Below are positions 36,621 through 47,747 of a stretch of 64,000 bases of DNA, piece by piece. The position numbers and the translations under genes were made by a program. How positions within the stretch are numbered: position 1 is the first letter of the stretch; each line of letters opens with the position of its first letter. The notes below the pieces were generated by a model. It made no database searches. It was not told the DNA's origin and was given only the letters and a program-made list of their open reading frames with translations. The DNA is from Cordilura impudica (taxonomy: Eukaryota; Arthropoda; Insecta; Diptera; Scathophagidae), in contig OY821521.1 of assembly GCA_963682025.1 (NCBI GenBank), positions 193,283,075 through 193,347,074 of the forward strand, given 5' to 3'.

Positions 36621-37220
36621 TCGAATTTCCGCATATTTAATTGTTTTATTTTGCATGTTTAAAATAAAGTTAACTATATATTAATATTAATATGTTTCCG
36701 TTTTGATAACAAGATTATATTTTAAATGAATGTATTAAACATTCATTATCTAAATTTAGATTGAGTTACCTTTTTGATATCATCGCCATTATTCATTACA
36801 CAACATTTACAATTTTGACTCTTGTAGATCTTATCCGCCGTGAACACATTTGTTTAATTATTATGTATCATTTATTTTAATTACTGTTCTTTATTTGTGG
36901 TCTGACAATGGTTTTTTATGTTTACTTTTGTGTTTAATTGCTACTTAAAAGTGCACTAATGTGTATAATTGATAAGTGTTAACGATTTGAACACATGCAA
37001 CAAACCCATGCAAATGGAGTTCAGACCAGACACGCAACCAACGACATTCGCTACTAGCTACCCTGGTCATATTTTACGAACAGTAGGCGCTCCACGAAAT
37101 ATGTTAAACTTCTTTACTTTCACAATAAATTTGTATGCGGATTAAAAAAAATTGCCTCCAAAGTCCAAATACTTAAGATACATAATTTCTGGTTCAGCTA
37201 CTGTATGTTAGCATGCAGCT
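36621..37220. other. Unique upstream region of the peptide gene
   Basis: This is the only longer stretch near the array with ordinary base composition (for example around 36990-37090). I looked for NF-kB-type (GGGRNNYYCC) and GATA sites and saw none that convinced me. Regulation of the gene downstream therefore cannot be read from here. Confidence 0.4.
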
Positions 37221-37222
37221 CG

Positions 37223-37253
37223 TATATATAAGAGCGTTTTAAACGTATAAATA
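37223..37253 (+). promoter_or_regulatory. Core promoter with two TATA boxes
   Basis: TATATATAAG at 37223-37232 and TATAAATA at 37246-37253 lie 119 and 96 bp upstream of the ATG at 37342. With usual TATA-to-start spacing the transcript would begin at about 37253-37280, giving a 5' leader of roughly 60-90 nt rich in CAA. No consensus initiator is obvious, so the exact start is inference. Confidence 0.6.
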
Positions 37254-37341
37254 ACACAACAAAAAAACTAAATATTTAATTAACATCCACAACAACAAGT
37301 TGTGAAATCGTGTGTGCTCCAGAACAAATTTTACAAGAAAA

Positions 37342-37689
37342 ATGAATTTTCTAAAAGGGTTTTTGACTTTGTTGGTATTAATTGGCTGTATGGCCACAGT
37401 AATGGTGGTTGAAGGATCTTCGTTGAATCTACATAAGCCAGAATTAATGGTAAAATAATTTTTAATTACTTCATCTTAAATCTGTAATAATTAAAAATTT
37501 TTTTTTTAAATTTAAAAGGCTGCTAATTCTAATGATGAAATAATAACGAAAACGGCCGACAAATTACGTGTAAGTTATAAGGACATTTTAAGTTTTAAAT
37601 ATAATTTTTTTAATGTAAACTTTTCAAATTAGTTTCGCCGTCAATTAAGTCGTATGCCACCGCTACCCGACTTGCCTCTTCCTGTTTAA
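37342..37689 (+). CDS. Small secreted pre-pro-peptide, three exons
   Basis: Exons are 37342-37449, 37519-37569 and 37633-37689 (coding part, with stop). Both introns (69 and 63 bp) are phase 0 and start GTAAAA and GTAAGT and end AAG and TAG, a typical fly short-intron pattern; the first donor and acceptor are weak. The product has 71 residues. Residues 1-25 (MNFLKGFLTLLVLIGC...) form a clear signal peptide, and 26-53 are a polar, partly acidic propart. Residues 53-56 (RFRR) match a furin-type site (R-X-K/R-R). Cleavage there would leave QLSRMPPLPDLPLPV, a 15-residue Pro/Leu-rich peptide with N-terminal Gln that could become pyroglutamate. I do not recognise the family; an immune, seminal or neuro-peptide precursor are possible roles, all inference. 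It stands alone, between a minisatellite array and a Helitron. Confidence 0.75.
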
Positions 37690-37774
37690 CCTTTCTTCAA
37701 CTTGTTTCTCGCTGTTCTTAAAAGAAAAAAAATGTATATATTGTCTAATGTTATTAAAATATTTAATTTATTTC

Positions 37775-37780
37775 AATAAA
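37775..37780 (+). terminator. Poly(A) signal AATAAA
   Basis: AATAAA occurs 86 bp after the stop codon at 37687-37689, followed by a T/G-rich stretch. This is the expected distance for the 3' end of this small gene. Confidence 0.6.
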
Positions 37781-38024
37781 TTTATTTATGTATAAGGTAC
37801 CGTATGCTAGCAAACCATGAAACACTAATTGTTGTTATTTTTTGTTTTCCTAATTAAGTATTAACAGAGTAAGAGTGTTAAATTAGGTTGTGTCGAAATT
37901 TTTATACCCTTCACTTCGAAAAAAATTTTCATTATTACTTTTTTTTAAAATACATTTTAGCGAGAAAAATTTAGGTCGTGATACATTTTAAGGAGATATC
38001 AATCGTGTGTTAGTTTAAAGTTAA

Positions 38025-38379
38025 CTAGCAGATTCCAGCCCTCGAAATTCGAGAGCAAATTCTAGGAAATTTTATTTTTCCATTAAATAAAGACCCTAAA
38101 GGTATGCTAATCAATTATAGCCTATTCACAAATCAACACAAAAAACAAACCCATTTTTATTACAAACACATTAACAAATTTAATAAACACACACATATGT
38201 TAGTAGCAACTTTAAATGCAATTTACTCAAAATAAAGGAAAAAATTAAGAAATCTGTAAATTTACAAAACGGCTAAAAAGAAGTACCTTTCAAATAATAT
38301 ACGTTGGGTCATAATCGGGATAAAACGGTAGAACAAAACATCGGTCACAAGAAATGGCCTAGCCTATTTATATTATAGA
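38025..38379 (-). mobile_element. Non-autonomous Helitron, complete
   Basis: On the minus strand it runs from TCTATAATATAAATAGGC to CTAG and is flanked by A and T. The CTCGAATTTCGAG hairpin (one mismatch here) sits about 11 bp inside the CTAG end. Length is 355 bp and it is non-coding. Confidence 0.8.
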
Positions 38380-38388
38380 TTTAGCGTT

Positions 38389-40145
38389 TTTGATGTGTAA
38401 ACATCTATACGCGCAGAGGGGTAAATTTCAAAAACAGCGTAACATGTGAGCCTAACGTGTGAGCTGTAAGACAAAATCGGTGTAACTTATGATAGTATTG
38501 GTGAAAAAATTATAAAATGAAAAACTGAAAAATGAAAAATGAAAAATGAAAAATAGAAAATGAAAACTAAAAATTAAAAGTGAAAATTAAAATTGAAAAA
38601 TAATAAATAAAAAATGAAAAATAAAAAATTAAAAATAAAAATAAAAAATAAAAAATGTATAATGTATAATGTAAAATGAAAAGTAAAAAAAAAAAGAAAA
38701 ATAAAATCGAAAAACGAAAAACGAAAAAGAAAAATGAAAAATAAAAAATGAAAAACAAAAAACAAAAAATTAAAAATAAAAAATGAAAAATAAAAAATTA
38801 AAAATAAGAAATGAAAAATGAAAAACGAAAAATGAAAAATACAAAATGATAAATGAAAAATAAAAAATGAAAAATTATAAAAGAAAAATAAAAAATGGAA
38901 AATGAAAAATCAAAATTGAAAAATGAAAAGTAAAAAATGAAAAATGAAAAATTATAAAAGAAAAATAAAAAATGGAAAATGAAAATTGAAAAATGAAAAA
39001 TAAAAAATGAAAAACAAAAAACAAAAAATTAAAAATAAAAAATGAAAAATAAAAAATTAAAAATAAGAAATGAAAAATGAAAAACGAAAAATGAAAAATA
39101 AAAAATGAAAAATAAAAAATGAAAAATAAAAAATGAAAAATTTTAAAAGAAAAATAAAAAATGAAAAATAAAAAATGAAAAACAAAAAACAAAAAATTAA
39201 AAATAAAAAATGAAAAATAAAAAATTTAAAATAAGAAATGAAAAATGAAAAACGAAAAATACAAAATGATAAATGAAAAATAAAAAATGAAAAATTATAA
39301 AAGAAAAATAAGAAATGGAAAATGAAAAATCAAAATTGAAAAATGAAAAGTTAAATATGAAAAGTAAAAAATGAAAAATGAAAAATTATAAAAGAAAAAT
39401 AAAAAATGGAAAATGAAAATTGAAAAATGAAAAATAAAAAATGAAAAATAAAATAAAAAATTAAAAACGAAAAATTAAAAATCAAATTTAAAAAATGAAA
39501 AATTTAAAACGAAAAATGGAAAAGGAAAAATAAAAAATGAAAATGAAAAATAAAACATGAAAAGTAAAAAATGGAAAAAATTTAAAAGAAAAATAAAAAT
39601 GGAAAATGCAAAATGACAATTGAAAAATAAAAAATGAAAAATAAAAAATGAAAAATAAAAAATAATAAATAAAAAATGAAAAATAAAAAGTGAAAAATGA
39701 AAAATGAAAAATTAAAAATGGAAAATAAAAAATAAAAAAAAATGAAAACTGAAAACTGAAAAATTAAAAATGGGGAATGAAAAATGAAAGACGAAAAATG
39801 AAAAATAAAAAATGAAAACTGTAAAATAAAAAATGAAAAACGAAAAATTAAAAAATTAAAAATTAAAAATTAAAAATTAAAAATAAAAAATAAAAAATAA
39901 AAAATAAAAAATGAAAAATAAAAAATGAGAAATGAAAAAGAAAAATGAATATTGAAAAATAAAAAACGAAAAACTAAAAATTAGCCGGTTGAAATAATAA
40001 ATATTTGTATATTAGCAGAGCTTCTGCAGTTGATTGCTATAAGTGATACATAGAAGACGCTTTCTGTTTGATTTTAAAAAAGTGGCATAAAAAATCTTTT
40101 ACTATATGTTTACAAATATCCCCTGTGATCGGACTCACATGATTT
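38389..40145 (+). mobile_element. Composite repeat element with minisatellite core, copy 2
   Basis: The left flank TTTTTGATGTGTAAACATCT, TACGCGCAGAGGGG, GTAACATGTGAG (38389-38515) and the right flank AGCCGGTTGAAATAATAAA, CTGCAGTTGATTGCTATAAG, CCCCTGTGATCGGACTCACA (39985-40140) match copy 1 at 16693-19385. The core 38515-39985 is an expanded TGAAAAATAAAAAA minisatellite with no Helentron, so this is the 'empty' version of copy 1. It lies immediately next to a Helitron terminus. Confidence 0.7.
38515..39985 (+). repeat. 14-bp minisatellite core with ~425-bp duplications
   Basis: Within the TGAAAAATAAAAAA repeat, longer blocks recur: GAAAAACAAAAAACAAAAAA at about 38752, 39010 and 39180, and GATAAATGAAAAATAAAAAA at about 38848 and 39266. 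The larger duplicated segment is therefore about 420-430 bp. Confidence 0.7.
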
Positions 40146-41255
40146 TTTTTTGGGTATTTTCTTTTCGTATTTTTATATTTGTTTTTTTTTTATTTTGGCG
40201 TTTTTTATATATTTATTTAGTGATTTTTATTTTAGCGATTTTTTTAAGGGTTTTTAATTTAAAGTTTGACGATTTTAATTTTATTTAATAGATTTTAGTT
40301 TAAGAGTTTTTAAGTTTGGGTATTTTTATTTTAGCGAGTTTTACTTTAGCGTTTCTTACCCTATACCACTATGTGGTCAGGATATAATGAGTTTGTGCAG
40401 AACTATTTGACCTGGTTCTTTTATTATACCGATCGACTCAGAATCACTTGATAAGTGGATTTAGCGATGTCCGTCCGTCCGTCCGTCTGTACTTTTGTGT
40501 GTCCATGTAACCTTGTAATCACTACTAGTCGGAAATATGAAATGAAATTTGGCATGGAAGCTTCTGTCAACCAGAGGATGAACGCTATTGAAATTGGTGA
40601 AAATCGGTTCATGTTCAGACCTAGTCCCCATACAAATGACCTCTACAAAATTGACTTAAATTGCCATAAGATCCAAATTATCATATAGATCTCGTTAAAA
40701 TTGGGTTTGTTTATGTTTATTACATCCATTTATTAGTAGTCCAAAAATAAACCCTGTGGGAAAATTCTTAGTCATAGCCCCATGTGAAGCTGATGCCCGA
40801 TCTTCACTTAAATCCATCAAAACACAGAAATATTGCACAAGTTCTCAAATTTGGTTTGCAATCGCGATATAAATATGCATCCGTTATGAACTTTTTCATA
40901 TCCAAAGGCAAAAAAAAGTTTAAAAAGTTTGAAAATGGCTTTTTGAGCGTTTTTAAATTATAGAATTTGAGGTAAGCGTTTTTCAGGAGCATTTTTATTT
41001 GAGCGTTTTTGAGTTTAGCGATCGTTATTCTCATCATTTTTAACTTAGTGGGCGAGTTTTATTTTAAGAATTTTGCTTTAAGCAATCGAATTTTCGTAGA
41101 CTTTAGAGGATTTTATTTTAGAATTTTTTATTTCAGTGTTTTTTATTTTAGTTTGTTTCCTTTCTTTTGTTTCAGCGAGTCTTTATATTTTAGGGCTTTT
41201 AATTTAGCGAGTTTTATTTTTGCGATTTTGATTTAAGCGTTTTCAAATGCGAATA
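40146..41255 (+). repeat. TTTTAGCGATTTTTA minisatellite split by a Helentron
   Basis: Units of the 32.6-36.6 kb family flank a Helentron at 40356-40935 and stop at the TIR element at 41256. Confidence 0.6.
40356..40935 (+). mobile_element. Helentron, 3'-truncated
   Basis: It starts TTACCCTATACCACTATGTG, has GTCCGTCCGTCCGTCTGTAC at 40469, and is lost after TTTCATATCCAAAGGCAAAA before the 3' hairpin. Confidence 0.7.
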
Positions 41256-41856
41256 GGGCAATTCCATAAAAATGTCAACTTCTATGAAAAAAAATATTTT
41301 TTCATTTATTTATTAAAAATATATTAAAATATGTTCCAAGTTACATAATGTAATTCCTTACAAACATTCTAGATAATAAAATAAATATAATATTTATTTG
41401 TTGACTCAATTTTCTTTTAATACATGTTTAAGAAACTTTAGTCATTCCGTCGCAGTCATTCCGTCACGTCAAATCACAGTTAATAAATTCGATACTATTA
41501 CAGGCCAGTTGCTCTAAATTATAATTTTATATTGCTTATATATCATATGTAAAATATGCATTAGTTTAAAATCTGACTTGCTTCTTAATTTACAAAAGTT
41601 CCCAGGTTTTAATATCAGGATAGAGTCATGGTAGCAAAAATGTCATTCCGTTACACAATTTACACAATGAGAAATTACTCAAAAATAAAAGAATAAAATA
41701 GTGTAAAAATTGTTTCTGAGTTTTTTTAAATCTCTTAATCATTAACAATCATTTTCAAACTGAAGAATGAATTTTCAATTCAAAATAGCTTTGTAGAATA
41801 GCCTTAACTTCAATTCTACAACTCAAAATGTCATTCCGTCACATATGGAATTGCCC
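41256..41856. mobile_element. 601-bp TIR element with AATA flanks
   Basis: GGGCAATTCCATA at the left is mirrored by TATGGAATTGCCC at the right. AATA at 41252-41255 and 41857-41860 may be a 4-bp target duplication. The motif GTCATTCCGTCAC or a close variant occurs about four times inside (near 41451, 41464, 41640 and 41830). No coding sequence. The superfamily is not identified. Confidence 0.65.
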
Positions 41857-41860
41857 AATA

Positions 41861-43100
41861 TTTATATTTTTAGCAATTTTTACTTTAAATTTTTTTTATC
41901 TTAAGTTTGAAGAATTCAGAAGTTAATAAATTAATCAATAATTTTTGAGGAAATTTAAAAAAAAAATAAAATTTAATTTGAAAAAAAAAAAAACAAAAGT
42001 ACTGAAGTGGAAAAATAATTTCGATATAAATTTCTTCAAAAATTATTTGTTTGAAAATAAACAGTTTTTAAGCAAAATAAAATTTTAGTTCAATAATAAT
42101 TTTTTAGCTGTAAGTAAAGTTTTCTTTTTAGAGGTAAAAGACTATTCTGGTTTAAAAAATGTGCATAATTTTTTCCAAGTGAAAAAAAAAACAATTCAAC
42201 TATTGCAAAAAATTTAGTAGGAGGAGCTAAATTTTGAAAAGAAACCAACATTTTAAAGTTGATATAACTTTTCGGCCATAACAAATTTTGGGATGAAAGC
42301 AATGGTCGTGATAAAAGAAAAATTTGGGGCGTAAAAAAATTTTGAGGTGAAAAACAAAATAATTAAAAGAAAAATAAATTTTAGTGGAACAAAAAAGTTT
42401 TGGGGTGCAGAAATTTTTTTCTTTTGAAGTGAAAAGATTGTGTTGACTTAAAAAACATTTTTTTGAAAAGAAAACAATATTTAAAAAAAATTTTAAGGAC
42501 CATTATTACAACTTGCTAATAGCTAAAGTTAGGATGTTATCGGGCAGATTATTAGTTTTTCGTTATTACAACTATACTTTAAGCTAAAAGTGACCGATAA
42601 GCTAAAGGGAAGATATTGTTGCCTTTAACTTTTAACGTGAGGTTTATGTATTTAATGTTGCCACATTTTCTGATCTATGAGAAGAAATTCACATCAATTT
42701 AGTTTTGGAAATAAATTTATTTACATATACATACTTAAATATATGCTTGTATATTTAAAAAAAAGTTTTATTACACATTTACAACAATTATGGTTTCTAT
42801 TCTATTGTTTTTATTGTTTATTTGATAAGGCAATTCATTTGGTCAAAAGTAATCGGTGTTTCCTTTAGTGTTGCCAGAATATCAAAAATATTAATTTTAT
42901 TTTACTGAGAAGTTGTAGTAATGAAATGAAGTTAAAGGTAACTTTATTGCTCACTTTAGCTAAAGTTACCATTAACTAACATTTACTTTAAAAGCAAGTT
43001 GTAATAATGGCCCTAAGTTGTACAACATTGTTAGGTGAAAATAAATGTTTTCGGGTGAAAAGTTGTTTTTTTTCTTATTGAAAAACACTCTTTTTGGTAA
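41861..43100. other. AT-rich intergenic DNA, no gene supported
   Basis: Sequence rich in AAAAATTTT motifs. Segments 42500-42620 and 42880-43015 share inverted blocks (AACTTGCTAATAGCTAAAG and GCTAAAGTTACC... with AACTTGC near 43000), suggesting the two ends of an undefined inverted-repeat element of about 520 bp (roughly 42490-43012). No reading frame convinces. Confidence 0.4.
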
Positions 43101-43108
43101 CGAATACA

Positions 43109-43866
43109 CAACAAGTAGGAAAATTATAGTAGGTCTACACCGACTATACGATACCCTATACCATCGTTTAGAGACTCTAACTCTTAGGTCCAACTATTTA
43201 GATATAGAAAATAAGCATAAATCAAATTTGAGTGGCATTGTTATTATTTTTTTGCCTTCGGATATAAAAAAGTTCATATCGGATGCTATATTTATGTGGG
43301 GACTAGGTCGAAAAATGGAAAATGGTAAGGTAACCTGTTTTTTGCAAAAACATATACAAACCAAATTTGAGAAAAATCTGTTCAATATTTTATATTTTTT
43401 GATAGACTTAAGTGAACATCGGGAATAACCTTTATATAGGGGATATGACTAAGAATTGTCCTATAGGGTTTACTTTTAAACTACTTATAAGTGGATGTAG
43501 TAAATACACACAAACCCAATTTGACTGAGATCTATGTGCTATTTTGAATCTTATGGCCATTTAAGTCGATCTCATAGGGGTCATTTGTATGGGGACTAGG
43601 TCTCAACATGGATCAATTTTCACCAATTTCAATAAGGTTCATTTTCTGGCTGATAGAAGCTTATATACTAAAGTTCATCAACATATATGCATACTTGTGG
43701 CCTGTAGTTTGATTGCAAGTTTTACGTGGACACACAGACGGACGGAGGGACGGACATGGCTAAATCTATTCACAAAGTGATTCTAAGTCGATCGGTATAA
43801 GAACAGATGGTTACAAACATCAGCACAAAGTCATTATACCCTGACCACATAGTTGTATAGGGTATG
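43109..43866 (-). mobile_element. Helentron, complete
   Basis: On the minus strand it starts at TACCCTATACAACTATGTGG and has a short GTCC run (about 43737-43757, GGAC/GGAGGGACGGAC on the + strand). It ends with the hairpin around AGTCGGTGTAGACCTACTA and TTTTCCTACTTGTT. An open frame through the + strand (43045-43428) is incidental. Confidence 0.7.
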
Positions 43867-43912
43867 AAAATTAGGGTGAACAAATGAAAAATGCAAGTAA
43901 ATTTTGATATAA

Positions 43913-44460
43913 GAGCTGTACGCAGCTTGTTAAGGAATCTTAACAGAAAATTTTCATATATTTCTTAAAGAAAAAAAAGCACAAAAGTACCTTTCAGTGC
44001 AACGCTAGAAATCAGCTGTTTTCTGTCAATTATTAAGAATTGTGAAATTGAAAAAAAATCAATTCTTCGGTTCTGCTTTATTTGGCCTGCTAAACGCTTT
44101 TTAAGCTCAGTATCAAAATTACCCATCTGCTGCTTGTTTTTTTTTTTGCCGAATTTTGTTCGTTTTTTCCCAGGTTTGCAACTGAAAAATAACTTTTATT
44201 TTTTTTAGCATATTACATTTTGTTTATGCTTACCTCTCCTGTCAAAATTCCTTTCAGAAAGAACGAAATATTTGATATTCCTGCTCAAAGCCTGGGTTGC
44301 CTAACTTCATTTACGTCAAAAAAAGTAGTAAAAACAATACTACTTTTTTAAAAAGCAGCGGACTATCAACAGAAATTTTTTGACAGAAAAATTCCTTAAG
44401 CATTTCTGAAGCGTTTTTTTATATGAAGTTTTTGATTCCTTAGCAAGCTGCGTACAGGCC
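43913..44460. mobile_element. 548-bp TIR element with TATAA duplication
   Basis: The left end GAGCTGTACGCAGCTTGTTA and the inverted right end GGCCTGTACGCAGCTTGCTA share about 24 well-conserved bases (CTGTACGCAGCTTG.TAAGGAATC). Perfect TATAA copies lie at 43908-43912 and 44461-44465. No coding region. The superfamily is not identified; a 5-bp duplication limits the options (for example Transib or CMC-type), but the termini do not match a consensus I know. Confidence 0.75.
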
Positions 44461-45340
44461 TATAAAGTGGAATTTTTGCTGCAAAAAAATGTTGATTTAA
44501 AAAATTTTTCATGTTGGGTAACAACAAGGTGATATTAATGTTTTCAAATCGAAAAAATTTTGCTTATTTTTAAACACCACACTGTGCAAAATGTAAGTAA
44601 AGTTCTGCAATAAAATCCAATGAACGCACTCAATAATTGTAAGTGTCATCGTTATTAAAGTGGACAATAATTTTTTAAGGGCAACATCCGTTAATTAAAA
44701 TTATGGTGAATACAAATTGATACAAACCGATGGACAAAGTTAAAACATTCTGCAATGTAGTTTTTTTGTATAAAAAGTGAAAATTTCCAACTAGTTTCTA
44801 CGTTGTTAAATAATAAATATTCACTAAAAACTGTGCACTTAAGCGCATAAATATTAAATGCGTTTCCTGCTGGTTTTTACATTAGTAAGTGATCACTTTT
44901 TTTTTATATTTTGCTTCGCATAATGCATTTCTTTCAACACTATTTAAATTTCAAAACATGCATGCGCAGGCATGCATGTTTTGTTATGGTACATACAAAT
45001 AACTAGTAAAGATGGCCTTTCATACATATGTACATACATACATAATACCCGTAAATACTGCTTTCCTTTTAATAGAGAATTATGTACATACGTACGAGTA
45101 TGAGTAGAGTTACACTTTGTATATGTCTTCAGTACTTCTTTCACGTTAACATTTTACGAGTATGTTTGAAAATTATCCTTTAGAATTCAGGTCCCGTTAA
45201 AACTGAACAGTAAAAAATAACAGTACCTAACTGTGTTTTTATTTTTGTTTGTTTAAGTTATGCGTGTTATGCATATAAAAATATTTACATGTTAATATGA
45301 GTACGTGAAATAACGAAAAAAATAGAAGCCTTGAAAAAAA
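44461..45340. other. Unique stretch with candidate mini-gene start
   Basis: TATAAAAA at 44769-44776 is followed by an ATG at 44858 that opens MRFLLVFTL and then GTAAGT at 44885. No convincing second exon follows. CATGCATGCGCAGGCATGCATG at 44958-44979 is an imperfect palindrome. A TACATACATA-type microsatellite lies at 45025-45045. Confidence 0.35.
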
Positions 45341-45344
45341 AAAA

Positions 45345-46115
45345 GCAAGTAAGAAAATTCTAGTCGGTCTAGACCGACTATGCGATACTCTATACCAAGC
45401 GTTTGGAGACTCTGTCTCTTAGGTCCAACTAACTATATATAGAAAATCAGCGTAATCTAAACTTCAGTTTTATTGTTATTAATTTTTTTTGCTTTTGGAT
45501 ATGAAAAAGTTCATATCGGATGCTATATTTATATGCACCAATCCTGACCATATTTGGCAAGGTCATTTATTTTTCGCAATAATATATAAAATCCAAATTT
45601 GAGAAAAATCTGTGCAACATTTTTGTATTTTGATAGATTTAAGTGAAGATCGGGAAAAAGCTTCAAATGGAGGCTATGACTAGTAATTCTGATATAGGGT
45701 TTATTTTCGGACTACTGATAAATGGATGTAATAAATATACACAAATCCAAATTTGGCCGAGATCTATATGATAATTTGAAGATTATGGCAATTTAAGTCG
45801 ATCTGGGGACTAGGTCTGAACATTAACCGATTTTCACCAATTTCAATAGTCTTCATCCTATGGCCAATAGAAGCCTATACACTGAATTTGATCAAAATAT
45901 ATTCATATTTGCAACCTGAAGTTTGGTTACAAGGTTTACATGGACACGCAGACGGAGCACAGACGTACAGACGAACGGACTGACATCGCTAAATCGACTC
46001 AGAAAGTGATTCTGAGTCGATCAGCAAGCTGGGTCTAGGTCAAGTAATTTTGGTAGTTACAAACATCAGCACAAAGTCATTATACCCTGACCACGTAGTG
46101 CTATAGGGTATAAAA
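45345..46115 (-). mobile_element. Helentron, complete
   Basis: A hairpin TAGTCGGTCTAGACCGACTA lies at 45362-45381, the tetranucleotide region is degenerate (GACGGAGCACAGACGTACAG at 45950), and the far end is ACGTAGTGCTATAGGGTATA. Length is about 770 bp, non-coding. Confidence 0.75.
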
Positions 46116-46416
46116 AAAAGGAAAGCTATGTTAATGTCGCTAGGGTCTAAAAAATAAGCACCGAAATATTGTATTTAAAAAGAAAAAATGGTTTTACGTC
46201 CTTACATTATACATAATACAGTGCAGCACCATTTCTATCTCTGGTATGCCAATATTTTAACAACATTAGAAAACATCAAATCTTGGAAGATTTTAAAGGT
46301 GTACACAAATCAGTTGTGGTAGTAGTACCCACTTTCGCAACACTCTTATGCCGTTTTCTTTTCTGACAAAAAATGTCGCACTTTATTTGCACTTTTTTCG
46401 AAAAGTGTATTTTTTG

Positions 46417-46672
46417 TATATTCTGAATTAAGAGTATACATCAATCGAAAGGTCTCAAGGTCGAATCCTTGTAAGTCGCAAAAATTGGAGCCATTGACTT
46501 CTTTCAGGTCATAGTATGAGAATATTTTCCCATTGTCTCCCATTTTTTTAATATTTTCGCCCTACGACTTCAAAGTGTATAATAATCAATTTTTTTTGCC
46601 GTTTATGAACGCAGCACTTTGAAATCTTTCGATTGATGTATAAGATAAGGTTGCTCTTAATTTAGAATATAC
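46417..46672. repeat. Imperfect inverted repeat at a Helentron junction
   Basis: TATATTCTGAATTAAGAG plus ACATCAATCGAAAG (46417-46455) is mirrored at 46627-46672, where a 9-bp insertion separates the two blocks. The right arm abuts the 5' break of the next Helentron exactly. Confidence 0.65.
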
Positions 46673-47327
46673 CGTCAGTCCGTCCGTCCGTCTGTGTGTC
46701 CATGTAAAGCTTGTAATCAAACTACAGGTCGCAAATATGAATATAGTTTGAAGAAATTTGGTATATAATCTTCCATTGACCATGGGATGAACGCTGTTGA
46801 AATTGGTTGGAATCGGTTCATGTTCAGACCTAGCCCCCATACAAATGACCCCTATGAAATCGACATAAATTGCCATAAGTTCCAAATTATCATATAGATC
46901 TCAGTCAAATTGGGTTTGTATGTGTTTATTACATCCATTAATCAGTAGTTCAAAAATACTCCCTATAGGAAAATTCTTAGGCCCCATATAGAGCTGCTTC
47001 CCGATCTTCACTTAAATCTATCAAAAAACGAAAATATTTCACAGGTTTCGCTCAAATTGAGTTTGTATATATTTTTTCAAAGTATAAGTGACTTTACCAA
47101 ATATGGTCAGGATCGGTCCTTTTTTCGACCTAGTCCCCATATAAATATTGTATCCGATATGAACTTTTTCATATCTGCAGCGAAAAAAATGAATAAAAAT
47201 GGCACTCAAATTTGGTTTATGCTTATTTGCTATATCCAATTAGTTGGACCGAAGAGATAGGGTCTCTTAACCATGGTATAGGGTATCGTATAGTCGGGCT
47301 AGACGGACTATAATTTGCTTACTTGTT
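46673..47327 (+). mobile_element. Helentron, 5'-truncated
   Basis: It begins inside the GTCC run (CAGTCCGTCCGTCCGTCTGT) and continues to GGTATAGGGTATCG, the hairpin TAGTCGGGCTAGACGGACTA and TTGCTTACTTGTT. The first ~150 bp (TATACCCTATACC end) is missing. Confidence 0.75.
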
Positions 47328-47344
47328 ATTCAATATAATATGCC

Positions 47345-47700
47345 TTACGTCATCTGCCACTAATGTGAGTAGTCATACAAAAAATGGTCCGGATCGGACC
47401 AATGGGCGCGGCAAAGTATATATTAAATGTCATTTATCTGGAGTACAAGAATAGTAAGATACTTGGGACTTTGCGTGAGCCCATAAGTTATTCATATGGG
47501 CGTGATCGGAGCAGTAGGCATGGTATCGCCGATGCAAAGTAAATATTTATAATATTATATAACTGGAGTTCTATAAAAAGGGAAAGCCTTGACACTTTGT
47601 GCTAGTCCTTCAGATATTAATATGAGTAGGCAGATAAGAAATGGGCGGGAAAGGATTAGTGGGCGTGGTACGTCATATAAAAAAAATATGAAGTACTATG
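47345..47700 (-). repeat. GC-box tandem repeat, reverse orientation
   Basis: AATGGGCGCGGCAAAGTATA, ATGGGCGTGATCGGAGCAGT and GTGGGCGTGGTACGTCATAT recur at a spacing of about 115-140 bp. These are reverse complements of the GCCACGCCCACTTAT repeat at 1838-2290. Confidence 0.6.
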
Positions 47701-47747
47701 AAACTGACGACAGTCTTTAAACTTTCGACAAGTACATTAATTATCAA

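Noticed and set aside
43045..43428. 127-codon + strand frame joining unique DNA to a Helentron
   Set aside because: It reads straight through the Helentron end and hairpin, with no family similarity or splice signals.
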